From NCBI GenBank assembly GCA_017437285.1, contig JAFSBM010000041.1, forward strand, positions 1 through 64,000: DNA of 64,000 nt, written 5' to 3'. The translations under genes and the position numbers were made by a program. This stretch comes from Ruminococcus sp. (GTDB taxonomy: Bacteria; Bacillota; Clostridia; Oscillospirales; Ruminococcaceae). This document shows positions 62,691 through 64,000 of the stretch, one piece after another; the first letter of the stretch is position 1; every line of letters begins with the position of its first letter. The notes beneath the pieces were generated by a model. It was not told where the DNA came from and made no database searches. It saw only the letters and a program-made list of their open reading frames with translations.

Positions 62691-64000
62691 TTAATTAACT
62701 TTCCCTGCCGCTTTCTGTATCTTATCTTTAATCTTGATAGAGCTGTTTACCTTTTTGATAATCAGTCCCACGATAAGAATAAATGCTCCGAAACAGCCGC
62801 CGAAAGCCGCTGAGGGGAGAAGCAGGGTACTGCTGAGATAGCAGAGGAAATCGCCTGTTACAGCGTATACAAGAGCCGCACCTGCGGATACAGCAATTGC
62901 TGCCGCAAGGACAACTAATCCGCTGAATGTAAAGATATTGCCCATATAGCCACGGATAGCCTTTTTGCTGTTTTTGAGAATTACAGCAATCCATATCATA
63001 AGCAGAACAAAAACACCTGCAAGAATTCCGATTGTAACATATGAGAGAATTTTTCCGATATTTTCAAGACGGAATTTCATCTCCCAGCCGATTTTGTCAA
63101 CGGAGAATTTCTCAGCTGTTTTGTGAGCGTCAAGACTGCTGCGGATTGCGTTATAGTCGGCAGTCTGCATCTCATAGCCGAAAATTCCAACTCCGCTGTC
63201 GTGATTTGCTCTAAGAAATTCCACAATATCGTTATTTGTAACAGTAGGCATATCGCCCGAACCGTCAATTATGTAATCCGCATACTGTTCAAGCTTATCT
63301 GCACAAAAGCCTGTGAAATCCGTACCTGCAAGGAAAAGGGTGAATTCAGTCTTATCCGCATTTCCCTGAGTTGCCTTGTCAAAATCGGTTTCATAGTAGA
63401 GATTATCAGCAAGGCTCATATCGTTAAATTCTGCATTGATAACCGACCACACATCAAGGTCTTTGGCTATATTGTGGAGATTTGTTCCGGTTAAGCCGAG
63501 TTTCAGGCTGAAAATCAGGCAAAATGCAGTGAGAACAATTCCTGCGAAAAGGGCAATGAAAAATCCGCCGAAGTACTTGCCGACTCCAACTTTTGCAGGT
63601 TTCTGTTCAGCTGGTTCAACTGCCGCATTTTCCTCAGCAGGGGGAATATTTTCCACAGGGGGCGGAACGAAAGCAGCCTCACGCTCTTTTTCAATGAAAA
63701 GTTTCTCAGCCTTTTCCTCAGCGGCAGGTTTTTTCTCCTCAATTGCAGGTATATCCTCTTTTGGCAGTTCGGGAGCTTTTTCCTCAGCCTTTTCATTTGC
63801 TTTTTCCAATGAAATTACAGCCTCTTTTTTCTCCTCAACTAATCGGAGCAGCTTGTCTACTTCTGAAACTTCCTCCGCAGGCTTTTCAGGCTCAGGGAGA
63901 ATTTCCTTAGCTGTTTCCATTGGTGCAGGAGTTTCAGTTGTTTCCATTGATGCAGGAGTTTCAGCTGTTTCCATTGGTGCAGGAGTTTCAGCTGTTTCCT
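62691..64000 (-). CDS. Membrane protein with Pro/Glu-rich repeat domain, 5' end outside the window
   Basis: At least 435 residues; the frame is open to the window edge, so the start is missing. The N-terminal part is made of nine-residue repeats (METAETPAP-like), then Glu/Lys-rich low complexity up to about residue 125 from 63974. A first membrane helix (GGFFIALFAGIVLTAFCLIF) leads to an outside domain of about 150 residues. Three more helices end the protein. No known domain recognised. The ATG at 63974 is only an internal repeat Met. Confidence 0.75.
   Translation of the reverse strand, partial: ETAETPAPMETAETPASMETTETPAPMETAKEILPEPEKPAEEVSEVDKLLRLVEEKKEAVISLEKANEKAEEKAPELPKEDIPAIEEKKPAAEEKAEKLFIEKEREAAFVPPPVENIPPAEENAAVEPAEQKPAKVGVGKYFGGFFIALFAGIVLTAFCLIFSLKLGLTGTNLHNIAKDLDVWSVINAEFNDMSLADNLYYETDFDKATQGNADKTEFTLFLAGTDFTGFCADKLEQYADYIIDGSGDMPTVTNNDIVEFLRANHDSGVGIFGYEMQTADYNAIRSSLDAHKTAEKFSVDKIGWEMKFRLENIGKILSYVTIGILAGVFVLLMIWIAVILKNSKKAIRGYMGNIFTFSGLVVLAAAIAVSAGAALVYAVTGDFLCYLSSTLLLPSAAFGGCFGAFILIVGLIIKKVNSSIKIKDKIQKAAGKVN

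Overview
The window looks like a chromosome segment of an anaerobic, moderately low-GC Firmicute of the Ruminococcus type (Oscillospiraceae). The evidence is a CIRCE-controlled hrcA-grpE-dnaK-dnaJ operon, spore genes (yabP, yabQ, spoVAD, spoVAE and a SpoIID-like gene) and six secreted proteins with type I dockerins. Genus is an inference. I see no rRNA, tRNA, CRISPR array, prophage or intact transposase.

Layout. 1-7.1 kb: Na+/phosphate transporter with PhoU domain, an ABC exporter pair and a divergent two-component system. 7.3-13.3 kb: DtxR-like regulator, then DUF1385-prmC-recA-recX-rimO-pgsA transcribed leftward with overlapping ends. 13.5-18.4 kb: a second two-component system, a beta-propeller-like lipoprotein and citrate synthase. 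18.5-25.2 kb: SpoIID-like protein, a lipoprotein, rnr, secG, then yabP-yabQ-divIC-S1 protein. 25.4-33.1 kb: an ECF sigma/membrane anti-sigma/dockerin operon, spoVAD-spoVAE, and three dockerin genes. 33.2-38.7 kb: heat-shock operon. 39.2-42.8 kb: a DRE-TIM aldolase-like enzyme and two more dockerin genes that mirror those on the other side of the heat-shock operon. 43.0-52.2 kb: glmM and a polysaccharide cluster predicted to make GDP-D-rhamnose, with three small unfamiliar proteins. 52.3-59.8 kb: F-type ATP synthase operon. 60.1-62.5 kb: secD-secF. 62.7-64 kb: the 3' part of a membrane protein gene that runs off the window.

The points most worth attention are these. The ATP synthase operon encodes delta and alpha as one 671-residue polypeptide and carries a lipoprotein hydrolase between atpB and atpE. 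The dockerin family is arranged as mirrored paralogue pairs with a shared promoter, and its dockerins come in two subtypes, one with a cysteine in each calcium loop. The ectodomain of the anti-sigma factor resembles sequence in two of the dockerin proteins. Two DivIVA-like mini-proteins sit inside the rhamnan-type glycan operon. Intergenic DNA is unusually rich in repeats: TTAGC-type short repeats (including six tandem 84-bp units between dnaK and dnaJ), palindromic modules, a 158-bp MITE family with 4-bp target duplications, and a 64-bp mini-element, one copy of which holds a nested TA-targeting element.

Start codons were chosen by Shine-Dalgarno spacing where alternatives existed. Functions rest on recognised motifs and family knowledge; no database search was run.
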